This document shows positions 35,664-44,737 of a stretch of DNA of 64,000 nucleotides, one piece after another. Source of the DNA: Novosphingopyxis baekryungensis DSM 16222 (lineage in GTDB: Bacteria; Pseudomonadota; Alphaproteobacteria; Sphingomonadales; Sphingomonadaceae). Position 1 is the stretch's first letter. Each line of letters begins with the position of its first letter. A model generated the notes under the pieces. It searched no databases. It had not been told where the DNA came from and was given only the letters and a program-made list of their open reading frames with translations. The translations under genes and the position numbers were made by a program. The stretch is taken from the NCBI RefSeq assembly GCF_000420305.1, contig NZ_ATUR01000002.1:496001-560000 (forward strand), read 5' to 3'.

Positions 35664-36881
35664 TCAGAATGAGACTTCGGCCTGGAGCCAGAATTTTTCG
35701 GTATCGACCGCAAAGGCGTCCGCTGAGTAATTCGCGTATTTCGCCAGGACAGCGACCGCCGCCACCTTGAAGCCCAGCGAGGCATCCCATTCGGTGCCAT
35801 AGTTCACGCCGCCAAAATCGCTGTCGAACCGATGATAGGTGACAGCGGCTTTCAGCCCCTCCACCGGCAGCGCCTCGCCGAAATTATAGGATGCGGTCGC
35901 ATTGTAATCGCGCACTCCACCGGCCGGCGTGACGAGGAAAATGTCGGCCCAGCCCTGAAAGGCGTGTAAGGTTGCCATGGGAGTCTGAAAGGCGGCGATA
36001 CCGTTGTCGCTACCCAGCTCTTCATAACCGGTCGTCACGCCGAACCCCGCCACATTGGCGCTCAGCCGAAGACCGATAAATCCGGCGGTGTATTTGACCG
36101 GATTCGATCCATAATCCGATTGGGTGGCGAAACTGGCCTCGGCAAGAATCGGTAAGCCGGGCAGAGGCACTTTCACGGCCGCCTGCAGTCCGTAAGTCTG
36201 GCTGGAAAAGGCGTCACGCGCATCATAGTCGATGAGATAGGTGAACAGTCCCGCATCCACGCCGGCAATATCCGCATCCGCGATGAGGAAGACGAAGTCA
36301 CCGTCCAGATGTTCGTTCGGGCTTTCGCTACCGAAAATGGTGCGTTGGTTGATCGCATAAGTTGCGTCCAGGGAGACTGGCCCTACTTTCGCCAGGCCGC
36401 GGACGGCATCGAAGGTCTGCTCGTTCTGCCTCCATCCGACATTGCCGACGAAACGGGAATTGCCATGGATGATGCGCTGACGCCCGATCACAGCCCCTGT
36501 TCCTTCGCGCATGACGGAAAGCTGCAGGCGATTGAGTTCCAGTGTCTCGGGGTCCGGAACCACCGGGAAGGGTTCGATCCCATTGGACGGGATCGTGTCA
36601 TTATAATCATCGATCAACGCAAGCGTGCCTTCGGCCTCCGCAAGAAAGGACACAATGTCGGCCTTCGCTTCGAAACCGGCCCGAAGGCGCGCCGTGAGCG
36701 CTTCTGCGTTTGACAGTGTTTCGCCCTGATCGACCGTTTCGAGGCGTATGCGCGCGTCCAATATCGGATCGAGCGTGACGCCATCGGCTACTTCGATCGG
36801 GCCGAGCGGACCGGTTTGTGCCATCGCGGGGGCCCCCAACGCAGTCAGCGCGCTGGTCAGGCCCAAGGTTATTCGTTTCAC
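35664..36881 (-). CDS. Outer-membrane beta-barrel porin-like protein
   Basis: A 405-residue outer-membrane protein. The signal peptide ends AMA-Q (about residue 22). The body has alternating beta strands and the C-terminus ends in Phe (AEVSF), as Bam substrates do. It resembles the alginate-export type of porin. The start is GTG at 36881 with GGGAG upstream. As first gene of the leftward nitrate operon, it probably lets nitrate cross the outer membrane, an inference from position only. Confidence 0.8.
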   Translation of the reverse strand: MKRITLGLTSALTALGAPAMAQTGPLGPIEVADGVTLDPILDARIRLETVDQGETLSNAEALTARLRAGFEAKADIVSFLAEAEGTLALIDDYNDTIPSNGIEPFPVVPDPETLELNRLQLSVMREGTGAVIGRQRIIHGNSRFVGNVGWRQNEQTFDAVRGLAKVGPVSLDATYAINQRTIFGSESPNEHLDGDFVFLIADADIAGVDAGLFTYLIDYDARDAFSSQTYGLQAAVKVPLPGLPILAEASFATQSDYGSNPVKYTAGFIGLRLSANVAGFGVTTGYEELGSDNGIAAFQTPMATLHAFQGWADIFLVTPAGGVRDYNATASYNFGEALPVEGLKAAVTYHRFDSDFGGVNYGTEWDASLGFKVAAVAVLAKYANYSADAFAVDTEKFWLQAEVSF

Positions 36882-36960
36882 CGACTTTTCTCCCGATTGT
36901 CTCAGTTCGGCAAGTCTCTCCCTCTTTCCCCGCCCCGGCTTCGCCGCCAGAAACGCACGC

Positions 36961-37076
36961 AAAAAAACCGCCACGACGAGTGATCCAAACTGGATCTGTC
37001 GGGCGGCATCATTGCCACGCATTGTCAGGGTTTTGCGCCGGGGTTGAGAATCAACCCATCCTTGGGTTCACCCCGG
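36961..37076 (-). promoter_or_regulatory. Second NasT-responsive antitermination leader
   Basis: Read leftward. P1: AACCC/GGGTT (37064-37068 and 37053-37057) around hexaloop AAGGAT, enclosed by a seven-base outer stem (37070-37076 with 37038-37044). P2: GTGGC/GCCGC (37014-37018 and 37003-37007) around AATGAT. The terminator stem runs 37006 to 36968 with seven Ts (36967-36961), its 5' arm overlapping P2. Loop A1/G4 bases match the other leader while stem bases differ by compensating changes (CCGCC/GGCGG here, CCGCT/AGCGG there). Confidence 0.87.
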
Positions 37077-37086
37077 TGCAATCAGA

Positions 37087-37117
37087 TTGTTACGCAATTC
37101 TGTGTTGCGATGCAACA
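37087..37117 (-). promoter_or_regulatory. Promoter and palindrome of the porin-narK-kinase operon
   Basis: The 15-base sequence 37103-37117 has perfect arms TGTTGC and GCAACA around a three-base centre. Read leftward, its TTGCAT is a -35 candidate, followed by 17 bases and TAACAA (37092-37087) as -10. Transcription would begin just before the leader hairpins. The same layout precedes the rightward operon. Confidence 0.6.
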
Positions 37118-37161
37118 GACGGTTAGAAAATTTGCGAAATGCCGCAATGAAACATGCGCAT

Positions 37162-38370
37162 TTACGTTTGAGCCGCGATATACGCCTGCAACCTGTCCGG
37201 GTCGAAAATCCGCCCATCGAAAAAGCTGTCGGCCGTCAAAGTGATCTCACCTTGCTGCGCGCCCACAGCAAGCGGGCCGCGAAGGCTGCCTTCAACCTTG
37301 GAACTGGCACCGGGCAGGAGGTCGCCTGTTCCCGCCAGCGCACGGCGATAGATGTCAGGCCGGAATACGGCTGCGGCTCGCGCCGCATCGGCCGGGTGGT
37401 ATGACAAGCCTTCCCAGCGCACGAGTTGCGAATAGAGCCACATCGCCTGGCTGATCCATGGGAAGTTCGCAGCCTCATTATACTGGAACATGAAGTCGGG
37501 ATAGAACAACGGTTCGGTGCCCAAGGCCAGGACCATCTGATCCGCGATGGCCCGACCTATGATGTCGGCGGACCCGTCGAGATAGTCCGGGCGCGCCAGA
37601 ATGGCGGCGGCTTCCTGCCGGTTGTCCGGATCGACGAACCACTTGCCGGCTTGCCGCATGGCACGGACAAGCCGCTCACTCGCGCCCTGGCGATCGGCAA
37701 GATGGCTTTGCTTGAAAGCCAGAACCTTGTCGACACCGCGGCGCCAAATCTGGGCGGTGGCCAAGACGATCCGCCCCACTCCGCGATCGACCGCCACCGA
37801 ATTCCAAGGTTCGCCCACGCAGGTACCGTCGATTTCCCCCGATGCCAGCGCGTCGGCGCTGAATGGCGGCGCCACCGTCACGATTTCGATATCCTCGTCC
37901 GGCCGAATGCCACATCCTGCAAGCCAGTATCGGAGCATGTAATTATGCGAGGAATGGCGGTGGACCACCCCGAAACGCAGCCGTCGACCGGCCGCTGCGC
38001 GCGCTCGCGCTTCCTCTGCCAGCGCTGCTCCAACCGCTACGGGATCGGCCAGGATGGCCTGTGGCCAGACGGCATCGGCAAGGTCCGTTCGCAAGGTAAT
38101 GGCATTGCCGTTCAAACCCAGTACGAAGGGTGCGGAAAGGGGCTGTGCAGGGCGCCCCCGGCCAAGGCTGGTCGCAATCGCCAGCGGGGCGAGGAGATGC
38201 GCCGCATCGGTATGGCCGTAAAGCAGGCGGTCGAGAACGGTCGCCCAGGTCACATCGCGGGTCAGCCGCAAGTCGAGCCCCTCCGCCTCAGCGAAGCCGA
38301 GCTCTCGCGCCAGAATGGGGAGGCACGCATCCACCAGCGGCAGGAATCCGATTGTCAGTCGTTCGCTCAT
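37162..38370 (-). CDS. nasS: Nitrate sensor NasS (NrtA/CmpA-like binding protein without export signal)
   Basis: A 402-residue periplasmic-binding-protein fold kept in the cytosol: it begins MSERLTIGFLPLVDACLPIL with no signal peptide. It resembles the nitrate/bicarbonate-binding NrtA/CmpA group. NasS holds NasT inactive without nitrate and releases it when nitrate is bound (known for the family). Its start overlaps the nasT end by four bases, ensuring balanced synthesis. Confidence 0.92.
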   Translation of the reverse strand: MSERLTIGFLPLVDACLPILARELGFAEAEGLDLRLTRDVTWATVLDRLLYGHTDAAHLLAPLAIATSLGRGRPAQPLSAPFVLGLNGNAITLRTDLADAVWPQAILADPVAVGAALAEEARARAAAGRRLRFGVVHRHSSHNYMLRYWLAGCGIRPDEDIEIVTVAPPFSADALASGEIDGTCVGEPWNSVAVDRGVGRIVLATAQIWRRGVDKVLAFKQSHLADRQGASERLVRAMRQAGKWFVDPDNRQEAAAILARPDYLDGSADIIGRAIADQMVLALGTEPLFYPDFMFQYNEAANFPWISQAMWLYSQLVRWEGLSYHPADAARAAAVFRPDIYRRALAGTGDLLPGASSKVEGSLRGPLAVGAQQGEITLTADSFFDGRIFDPDRLQAYIAAQT

Positions 38371-38948
38371 CGCATTCCGTTCATCAGTTCATGCGCCGTC
38401 ACGACCGCTTCGGCAATGGCCGCGATGCGCCGGTTGGAATCCATCGCCTTGCGGCGCAATTCCGCATAGGCTTCCGGTTCGGACCATCGTCGTTCGTTCA
38501 TCAAGATACGTTTCGCCCGGTCGATTGTTTCGCGCTCATGAAGCTGTCCGCGGGCCTCGGCCAGTTCCTGTTCCAGCCTGGCGAACGCCTGGAAACGCCG
38601 AACCGCAAGATCGAGCAGAGGGCGAATACGCGGCGCGGACAGGCCGGCCACCACATAGGCGGAAACACCGGCGTCGATAGAGGCAGCGATCGCCTCGTCG
38701 TCACTCTCGTCGACGAACATCGCGATAGGGCGCGCCAAGGCCCGGCTGACTGCGAAATACTCCTCCAGAACATCGCGGGCCGGGTTTCCAAGATCGATGA
38801 GCACGATGTCGGGTTCGATTTCGGCAATGCGCGCGATCAGGGCGGACCGTTCCGAAAGGATGAAAATCTCAGCGTCGCCGAACGCCCGCAGCCCGTCTTC
38901 GATGATCGTGGCGCGTGCCCGGCTCTCATCGATAACGACGATCTTCAT
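38367..38948 (-). CDS. nasT: Nitrate antiterminator NasT (receiver-like plus ANTAR domain)
   Basis: A 193-residue RNA-binding regulator. The N-terminal receiver-like domain has KIVVIDES and IVLIDLGNP. A coiled linker leads to the C-terminal ANTAR domain (about 125-190; key text RETIDRAKRILMNERRW and AYAELRRKAMDSNRRI). ANTAR proteins bind paired hairpins with hexaloops and stop terminators forming. Two such leaders are in the same locus. The ATG at 38948 fits the family start. First gene of nasTS. Confidence 0.94.
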   Translation of the reverse strand: MKIVVIDESRARATIIEDGLRAFGDAEIFILSERSALIARIAEIEPDIVLIDLGNPARDVLEEYFAVSRALARPIAMFVDESDDEAIAASIDAGVSAYVVAGLSAPRIRPLLDLAVRRFQAFARLEQELAEARGQLHERETIDRAKRILMNERRWSEPEAYAELRRKAMDSNRRIAAIAEAVVTAHELMNGMR

Positions 38949-39114
38949 AGACTGATTGTGCAGCGCAACATGCCTCCGTGCAAGAGGGTTTGCCGAAAAT
39001 AGACCCGCTGCCGCAATCGGCTCCAGGCGCGTTCTCGCGGAGCGGACGGCCTGGACGATGACCGACCGAAGGGATGTCCTGTATTTTTGCCGGACGATGC
39101 AAAGCGGAAGGGCC

Positions 39115-39510
39115 ATGCAGGACAATGCCGCCGAGCTTCGCGAGAAGTTGCGCAAGCTGGCCAACCGGCGTCGCCGGGAGGGCGTTCTGATCAACCGCAA
39201 GAAGACCCAGCGCATTTATCAGAAGGAAGGACTGGCGGTCAGGCGGCGACGCATCCACAAGCGTGCCGTCTGGACCAAGGCGCCAGCGCCGGTCCTGGCT
39301 ATATCGAGCCAACGCTGGAGCCTGGGCGCTTTGACAAGCTCCGGAGAGCATTTTGCGCGACGAGATAGCATCAGGGCGCCGCTTCCGCGTGCTTAATGTG
39401 GTGGATGACGTGACGAAGAAGTGCCTGGCATGGTGCGGAGAGGCGGGAGTGGAGTGGCATTACATTGCGCCGGATTAGCCGATGTAGAACGGCTCCTGCG
39501 AGAGGTCGCG
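39115..39510 (+). pseudogene. Relic of an IS3-family transposase (orfB)
   Basis: Three eroded pieces remain in order. AELREKLRKLANRRRREGVL lacks the usual FGYRRLH stretch, then NRKKTQRIYQKEGLAVRRRR follows. After a frame change come IASGRRFRVLNVVDDVTKKC (one catalytic Asp) and, after a deletion, WCGEAGVEWHYIAP. Stops interrupt at 39476-39478 and again four codons later where Gln is expected (PM-stop-NG). No terminal inverted repeats were found. It is non-functional. Confidence 0.8.
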
Positions 39511-39896
39511 TCGCCACCCTTCGAGGCAATTCATCAAGCGGTTTCGACTTCCCGCAGAGCCAAGCTGATGGAACCGGTCATGCCGTTCAAGATCGCAGCC
39601 TCGCAAGTTGCGGCCGCCGCGTTGTTTGGGATGAGGGCCATGCTGGACGGACGGGCGCGCGAGGTCGTGGACCTGCTTCGGAACAAGGTCTTGCGGTGAG
39701 GCACCCTCTTGCTAATCTGGTTTGCGAGCTGATGCGGCCTTTGCCGGGACTTTGAGAACGAAAGTGATGCAGAATGCGAGACGCACCGCTTGTCGCCAGG
39801 CCTCTCGTGCCGTCGCTTGTCTATCGAAGGCGCGGTAGTGCGAGAGCAGATGACGCCAATCAAACTCACGTTCCTCGCTAAGTTGGGATCGAGGAC
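39511..39896. other. Debris region with possible gene fragment before cyoA
   Basis: No intact gene is seen. On the minus strand, about 39712-39895 reads SEEREFDWRHLLSHYRAFD and onward to KAASARKPD before a stop, which looks like a fragment of a real protein cut at its 5' end; its family is not recognised. Together with the transposase relic next door this suggests past insertion and decay. The cyoA promoter must also lie here. Confidence 0.35.
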
Positions 39897-40847
39897 TTGA
39901 GAAAGTTGGGAATCCTTGCCGGCATGGGGCTTGTACTGATGGCTGCAGACGCGGCGCATGCTTCGTCAGCGCTGCAGCAAAGCTTTCTCCAGCCGATGGG
40001 GCCGGTGGCCGGCGAGCAGTTATCGCACCTGCTGCGGGTGATCGCGATCACGATGGTGGTGATCCTGCCAGTGCTTGTGGGCGTACCTTTTATCCTGTGG
40101 CGCTATCGCTATGCGAAACCGAAGGGCGACTACGCGCCGGAATGGGAATTTTCGAAAAAGCTCGAATGGGCGCTTTGGGGCGTGCCGGTTCTGGTGGTCG
40201 CCGTGCTGGCCAGCTGGCTATGGTATTCGACAGATAAACTTGATCCCTATGAGCCTCTGGGTCCCGATCCACTGCAGGTGCAGGCCATCGGGCTCGATTG
40301 GAAATGGATCTTCATCTACCCTGAAGAAGGCATCGCCACGGTGAATGAACTGGCCGTTCCCGTCGGGCGACCGGTGGAACTTACGCTGACGACGGACACC
40401 GTGATGCAGAGCCTGCTGATCTCTTCGCTCACCGGTCAGATCTACGCCATGCCGGGTATGACGACGAAGCTGAATTTCTCCGCAATTCGCATCGGCGATG
40501 CGGAAGGAGAGAACACACAGTTCAACGGTACTGGTTTTGGCCGGCAGAAATTCATCGTGCGCGCGCTGGAACCGGCCGACTATGCCGCCTGGACGGCAAG
40601 CGGAGCAAGCGGAGCGACCCTGGACGAGCCGACTTATGCGATCCTGCGCCGACAGTCCGTCCTGGCCGACGCCCGCCGCGATCTGGGGATGGAAAGGAAC
40701 GCCATACCGATCATGATGACGCTGGGGCAGGATGGCGTTTTCGATCGGATCGTCGCCAAATATCATCAGCGCGCCAAAGGTACCGCTGGTGAACCCTGGG
40801 GCGGAACGGGACTGCCCGAAAGCGGTACGAACGAGGCCGCACAATGA
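39897..40847 (+). CDS. cyoA: Quinol oxidase subunit II (cytochrome bo3 type)
   Basis: A 316-residue inner-membrane subunit with a signal-like start, two membrane helices (about 45-65 and 90-110) and a periplasmic cupredoxin domain. The CuA cysteines of cytochrome c oxidases are absent, and QIYAMPGMTTKLNF is the CyoA-like version, so quinol is the donor. The start is unclear: TTG 39897 (gives MRKLGIL), TTG 39906, which is better spaced from GAGGA, or ATG 39924. Confidence 0.9.
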   Translation: MRKLGILAGMGLVLMAADAAHASSALQQSFLQPMGPVAGEQLSHLLRVIAITMVVILPVLVGVPFILWRYRYAKPKGDYAPEWEFSKKLEWALWGVPVLVVAVLASWLWYSTDKLDPYEPLGPDPLQVQAIGLDWKWIFIYPEEGIATVNELAVPVGRPVELTLTTDTVMQSLLISSLTGQIYAMPGMTTKLNFSAIRIGDAEGENTQFNGTGFGRQKFIVRALEPADYAAWTASGASGATLDEPTYAILRRQSVLADARRDLGMERNAIPIMMTLGQDGVFDRIVAKYHQRAKGTAGEPWGGTGLPESGTNEAAQ

Positions 40848-42949
40848 GCTTGGACACCAGCCCGGTCTTCGGCAATCTGGACTGGAACGTCACGCCATAT
40901 ACCGATCTGCTGCGCGAGGTGAACAGCAGCACGATCGTGGGCGCTGGTGCGGCCAGCATGCTGGTGCTGGGCGCAATCGCCGGGGTGGGCTTGCTGACCT
41001 ATAGGCGCTGGTGGGGGCCGCTTTACCGAAACTGGCTGACCTCGCCGGACGCGAAAAAGATCGGCATCATGTATATTGCGCTGGCGCTCATCATGATGGC
41101 GCGCGGAATTATAGAAGGCTTCGTGATGCGCGCGCATCAGGCGACCGCGCTGGGCACGCTGACGCAGGAGGAAAGCGGCCTGGTCGCGCCCGATCATTTC
41201 GCGCAATTGTTCAGCACGCACGGGACGATCATGATTTTCTTCGTGGCCATGCCCTTGCTCATCGGCCTCATCAACTTTGTGCTGCCGCAGCAACTGGGCG
41301 CCCGCGACATGGCGTTTCCGGTGCTTAATCAGGTAAGCCTCGGCCTCACCGCGGCGGGCGCTGCGCTGGTGATGATTTCGCTGCTGATCGGAAAGTTCGG
41401 CACCGGGGGCTGGACCATGTATCCGCCCTATACCGGGATCGACTTCAGCCCCGGCGAGGGCGTGGATTACTGGTTATGGGCCATCCTGATTTCAGGGGTC
41501 GGCTCAACGCTTACAGGCATGAACTTTGCCGTCACCATCTTCAAGGAACGCGCGCCGGGGATGCATTTCATGCGCATGCCGCTATTCTGCTGGACCGGCC
41601 TGTGCGTCGCCATCATGCTGATCTACGCCATGCCCGCCCTGACCGTGTCGAGCACGATGCTGGTGCTGGATCGATATCTGGATTTCCATTTCTTCACCAA
41701 TGATGCCGGCGGCAACATGATGAATTATGCCAACATCTTCTGGATGTTCGGCCACCCGGAAGTCTACATCCTCATCCTGCCGGCCTTCGGCGTGTTCTCC
41801 GAGATCAGCTCCACCTTTTCGGGCAAGCGCCTCTACGGTTACACCTCGCTGGTGATCGCCAGCATGAGCATTGCGGTCATCAGCTTCACCGTCTGGCTGC
41901 ACCATTTTTTCACGATGGGGCAAAGCGCCGGCGTCAACATCGCCTTCGGCATTGCGACCATGATCATTGGTGTGCCCACGGGCGTGAAAATCTACGACTG
42001 GATGGCAACCATGTGGCGCGGCCGCGTGCGGATTACCGCGCCCATCGTCTATCTGACCGGCTTCTTCCTGTTGTTCGTGATCGGCGGTTTGTCAGGCATC
42101 ATCCTCGCCAACCCCTCGATCGACTATCAGGTGCATAATTCGACCTTCCTGGTCGCGCATTTCCACAATGTGATCATTCCCGGCGTGCTGTACGGCATGC
42201 TGGCGGGCATCCATTACTGGTTCCCCAAGGCCTTCGGCTTTCGCCTCAGCGAAAAGTGGGGGCGGATCACGGCAATCCTGTTCGTGGGTGGGTTCATCTT
42301 CACTTTCATGCCCCTTTACGTGCTGGGCCTGATGGGCATGCCGCGCCGTTCGCCCACCTTTCAGAACCCCGATTTCATGCCGTGGATGTATGTTGCCGTG
42401 CTCGGCGCGGCGCTGATGTTGTGCGCGCTTGCCAGCCTCGCCTGGACATTCTGGACCAGCTATCGCAACCGCCGCGCGCTCGCGGTGCCCGGTGGAGACC
42501 CGTGGAATGGATCGACGCTGGAATGGTCCACACCCGCACCGGTGCCGGAGTGGACCTTTCCACATATCCCGCACGTACAGGCGCGGAGCGACTGGGGCGA
42601 GATGAAGCGAGCCGGCGATCCGTGGAAGGCGCCGGAAGAATATTGCGACATCGAGATGCCGGCCAGCACCGCGCACGGACTGCTGATCGCGGGTGCCAGT
42701 TTTGGCCTCGGCTTCGCGATGGTATGGCATGTCTGGTGGCTGGCGGTGCTCAGCTTCCTTGCAATTCCGGCGCTGTTGGCGCTGCGCGGCATGCGGGTGA
42801 TAGAGCCCAGAATTATCCCGGCAGCGCAGGTGGAGGAAGCCGACAGGCGCTTCCGCCAGCAAGTTGCCAACCTCGCCCCCGTCACGCGGGCTGAGGAAGA
42901 GACGGAGCGCAATCGCGGCGTGCCCGACATTTCGGAGTTTGCCGGATGA
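40844..42949 (+). CDS. cyoB: Quinol oxidase subunit I (haem-copper catalytic subunit)
   Basis: A 701-residue, roughly 15-helix catalytic subunit that reduces O2 and pumps protons. Haem and CuB ligands are evident in FGHPEVYILILP, the HHFFTMG pair and VAHFHNVIIPG. The extended C-terminus is usual for CyoB. It overlaps cyoA and cyoC by four bases each. Confidence 0.96.
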   Translation: MSLDTSPVFGNLDWNVTPYTDLLREVNSSTIVGAGAASMLVLGAIAGVGLLTYRRWWGPLYRNWLTSPDAKKIGIMYIALALIMMARGIIEGFVMRAHQATALGTLTQEESGLVAPDHFAQLFSTHGTIMIFFVAMPLLIGLINFVLPQQLGARDMAFPVLNQVSLGLTAAGAALVMISLLIGKFGTGGWTMYPPYTGIDFSPGEGVDYWLWAILISGVGSTLTGMNFAVTIFKERAPGMHFMRMPLFCWTGLCVAIMLIYAMPALTVSSTMLVLDRYLDFHFFTNDAGGNMMNYANIFWMFGHPEVYILILPAFGVFSEISSTFSGKRLYGYTSLVIASMSIAVISFTVWLHHFFTMGQSAGVNIAFGIATMIIGVPTGVKIYDWMATMWRGRVRITAPIVYLTGFFLLFVIGGLSGIILANPSIDYQVHNSTFLVAHFHNVIIPGVLYGMLAGIHYWFPKAFGFRLSEKWGRITAILFVGGFIFTFMPLYVLGLMGMPRRSPTFQNPDFMPWMYVAVLGAALMLCALASLAWTFWTSYRNRRALAVPGGDPWNGSTLEWSTPAPVPEWTFPHIPHVQARSDWGEMKRAGDPWKAPEEYCDIEMPASTAHGLLIAGASFGLGFAMVWHVWWLAVLSFLAIPALLALRGMRVIEPRIIPAAQVEEADRRFRQQVANLAPVTRAEEETERNRGVPDISEFAG

Positions 42950-43572
42950 GCGAGACAAACCTCTATCCCGGCCTCAATCTGGGCGGCGGCCATGGCGAAG
43001 CGCACGAACAGGCCGAAAGCACGGTCTTCGGCTTCTGGGTGTTCCTGATGAGCGACCTCATCATCTTCGGCATCCTGTTTGCATCCTATGCCTCCTACCT
43101 CGATCCTATCGGCATGGCCGGCGGGCCGGGACCGCAGGATCTGTTCGATATGAAGAGCGTGGCAATCCAGACGGCGTTCCTCTTGGTCGGCGGCACGGCC
43201 TATGCGGGCGTATCGCTGGCGGTGAAATATGAAACAGGCCGCGCCAAGGTAATCGGCTGGCTGCTGGTCTGCGCCACCCTGGGCACGGGCTTCCTGTTCT
43301 TCGAGGTGAAGGACTTCATCGACCAGGCGGGCAAGGGCGGGCTGCCGCAGGCCAGCGGCTGGCTCAGTTCCTATTGGGCGCTCGTGGGTCTGCACGGCAT
43401 CCACGTGCTATCCGGAATCATCTGGATAGGGGCCATGGCCGCACAGATTCTCCGGCGCGGGCTGGACGATGTGGTGAAGGTTCGCTTGTCGATGCTCGGC
43501 GTGTTCTGGCATTTTCTCGATCTGATCTGGGTTGGCATATTCTCCTTCGTCTTTCTGGTGCCCCTCCTATGA
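42946..43572 (+). CDS. cyoC: Quinol oxidase subunit III
   Basis: A 208-residue five-helix subunit of the bo3 oxidase. Family segments are FGFWVFLMSDLIIFGILFA near the start and LHGIHVLSGIIWIG later. The ATG overlaps the cyoB stop and the gene overlaps cyoD by four bases. Confidence 0.93.
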   Translation: MSETNLYPGLNLGGGHGEAHEQAESTVFGFWVFLMSDLIIFGILFASYASYLDPIGMAGGPGPQDLFDMKSVAIQTAFLLVGGTAYAGVSLAVKYETGRAKVIGWLLVCATLGTGFLFFEVKDFIDQAGKGGLPQASGWLSSYWALVGLHGIHVLSGIIWIGAMAAQILRRGLDDVVKVRLSMLGVFWHFLDLIWVGIFSFVFLVPLL

Positions 43573-43949
43573 CCAAGCCCAATACGGGAGAGCTTGATGC
43601 CGAGGACGGCGCCCGCGAAGAGATCAGGCGCTATGCGGTCGGCTTCTTCGCCAGCCTGCTGCTAACCGGCGGTGCGTTTGCCGCCGTGCTGTCGGCATTG
43701 CCCACCAGTTGGAAAGTGGTGCTCGTGTGCATGGCGGCACTGTTGCAGATCGTCACGCATCTGCGCAATTTCCTGCATCTCAGCTTTTCAGGCCAGCAAT
43801 CGCGCGAAGACTTGCTGCTGGTCCTGTTCTCCGTCTGCCTGTTGGCAATCATGGCGGGCGGCACCTGGTACATCATGTCCGATCTTGGCGGGCGGATGCA
43901 TCAGAGTGATGAAACAGGCATGGCCGCACATGCGATGCCCGATCCCTGA
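43569..43949 (+). CDS. cyoD: Quinol oxidase subunit IV
   Basis: A 126-residue three-helix subunit. The helix containing LQIVTHLRNFLHLSF matches the CyoD pattern of His/Phe-rich text. The ATG at 43569 sits in the cyoC stop. No haem O synthase gene (cyoE) follows, so that enzyme must be encoded elsewhere. Confidence 0.9.
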   Translation: MTKPNTGELDAEDGAREEIRRYAVGFFASLLLTGGAFAAVLSALPTSWKVVLVCMAALLQIVTHLRNFLHLSFSGQQSREDLLLVLFSVCLLAIMAGGTWYIMSDLGGRMHQSDETGMAAHAMPDP

Positions 43950-44653
43950 TGAAGCCGGGGGTTTTGATCACCCGAAGGCAGGCCGTTTTTCTCCTGAACT
44001 TCGTGGCCGGCTGGATCGACGGGGTCGGTTTCCTCGCTCTCGTCGGATCGGTGCAGGCGTTCCCGTCCTTCATGAGCGGTAATTCCACGAAGATCGTGAC
44101 CGATGCGGTGTCGGGCAAATTCGGGCTTGCCGCCGCAATCGGCGGCGTCGTGCTCGCGTTCATCCTGGGCACGATTGTCGCCCGTCTGCTGAACGATGGG
44201 TCCAAGCGCCGCGAAACCGCTGCGCTTGTGGCTGTTGCGTTGGGGATGTGGTCGGCTTCTGCAGGAGCAAGTGCGGGCTGGAGCAAAGATATGCTTCTGG
44301 TAGCTCTCGCCTTCACCATGGGCATGATCAACCGATCCTTGCAGGGGCGCAACGGCTACACGGTGCACACTTTCCTCAGCGGAGCCGTGGTGACGATAGG
44401 GTCCGACATTGCCGATGCGATTTCCGGGCGCGGGGCGTGGAGGCAGGCGCTCGTGCCGCTAAGCATCTGGGGCGCGATCCTGGCGGGTGCAGCGCTTGGC
44501 GCCGTGGTAGTGCTGAATATCGGCTTGATCGGTGCGCTCATCGCCCCGGCACTGGTGGTAACGGGGCTTGCTCTCGCCAATGGTCTCAGCTGGCTGCAAC
44601 CGGCTGCGGACGCGCAGGATGGCCACCCCCAGGCGATCGACATGCATGGTTGA
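43949..44653 (+). CDS. DUF1275 (YoaK-like) membrane protein
   Basis: A 234-residue protein with six hydrophobic segments. It has the family-typical GWIDGVGFLAL, the SFMSGNSTKIV motif near helix 2 and GRNGYTVHTFLSGAVVTIG. Function is unknown for the family. Its ATG overlaps the cyoD stop (TGATG), placing it at the end of the oxidase operon. Confidence 0.85.
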   Translation: MKPGVLITRRQAVFLLNFVAGWIDGVGFLALVGSVQAFPSFMSGNSTKIVTDAVSGKFGLAAAIGGVVLAFILGTIVARLLNDGSKRRETAALVAVALGMWSASAGASAGWSKDMLLVALAFTMGMINRSLQGRNGYTVHTFLSGAVVTIGSDIADAISGRGAWRQALVPLSIWGAILAGAALGAVVVLNIGLIGALIAPALVVTGLALANGLSWLQPAADAQDGHPQAIDMHG

Positions 44654-44737
44654 GTGTGTCGCCGAACTTGGGTCGACATGCATCGTTCGAGAAGTTCAGA
44701 TCCGCTCAAAGCCACGCGCCAATCTATCGCGATAACC

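Noticed and set aside
24525-39900. Integrative element bounded by a direct repeat of the tRNA-Arg 3' end
   Set aside because: I scanned for the T-arm and acceptor sequence at the right end and saw no copy, and no integrase gene is present in the window.
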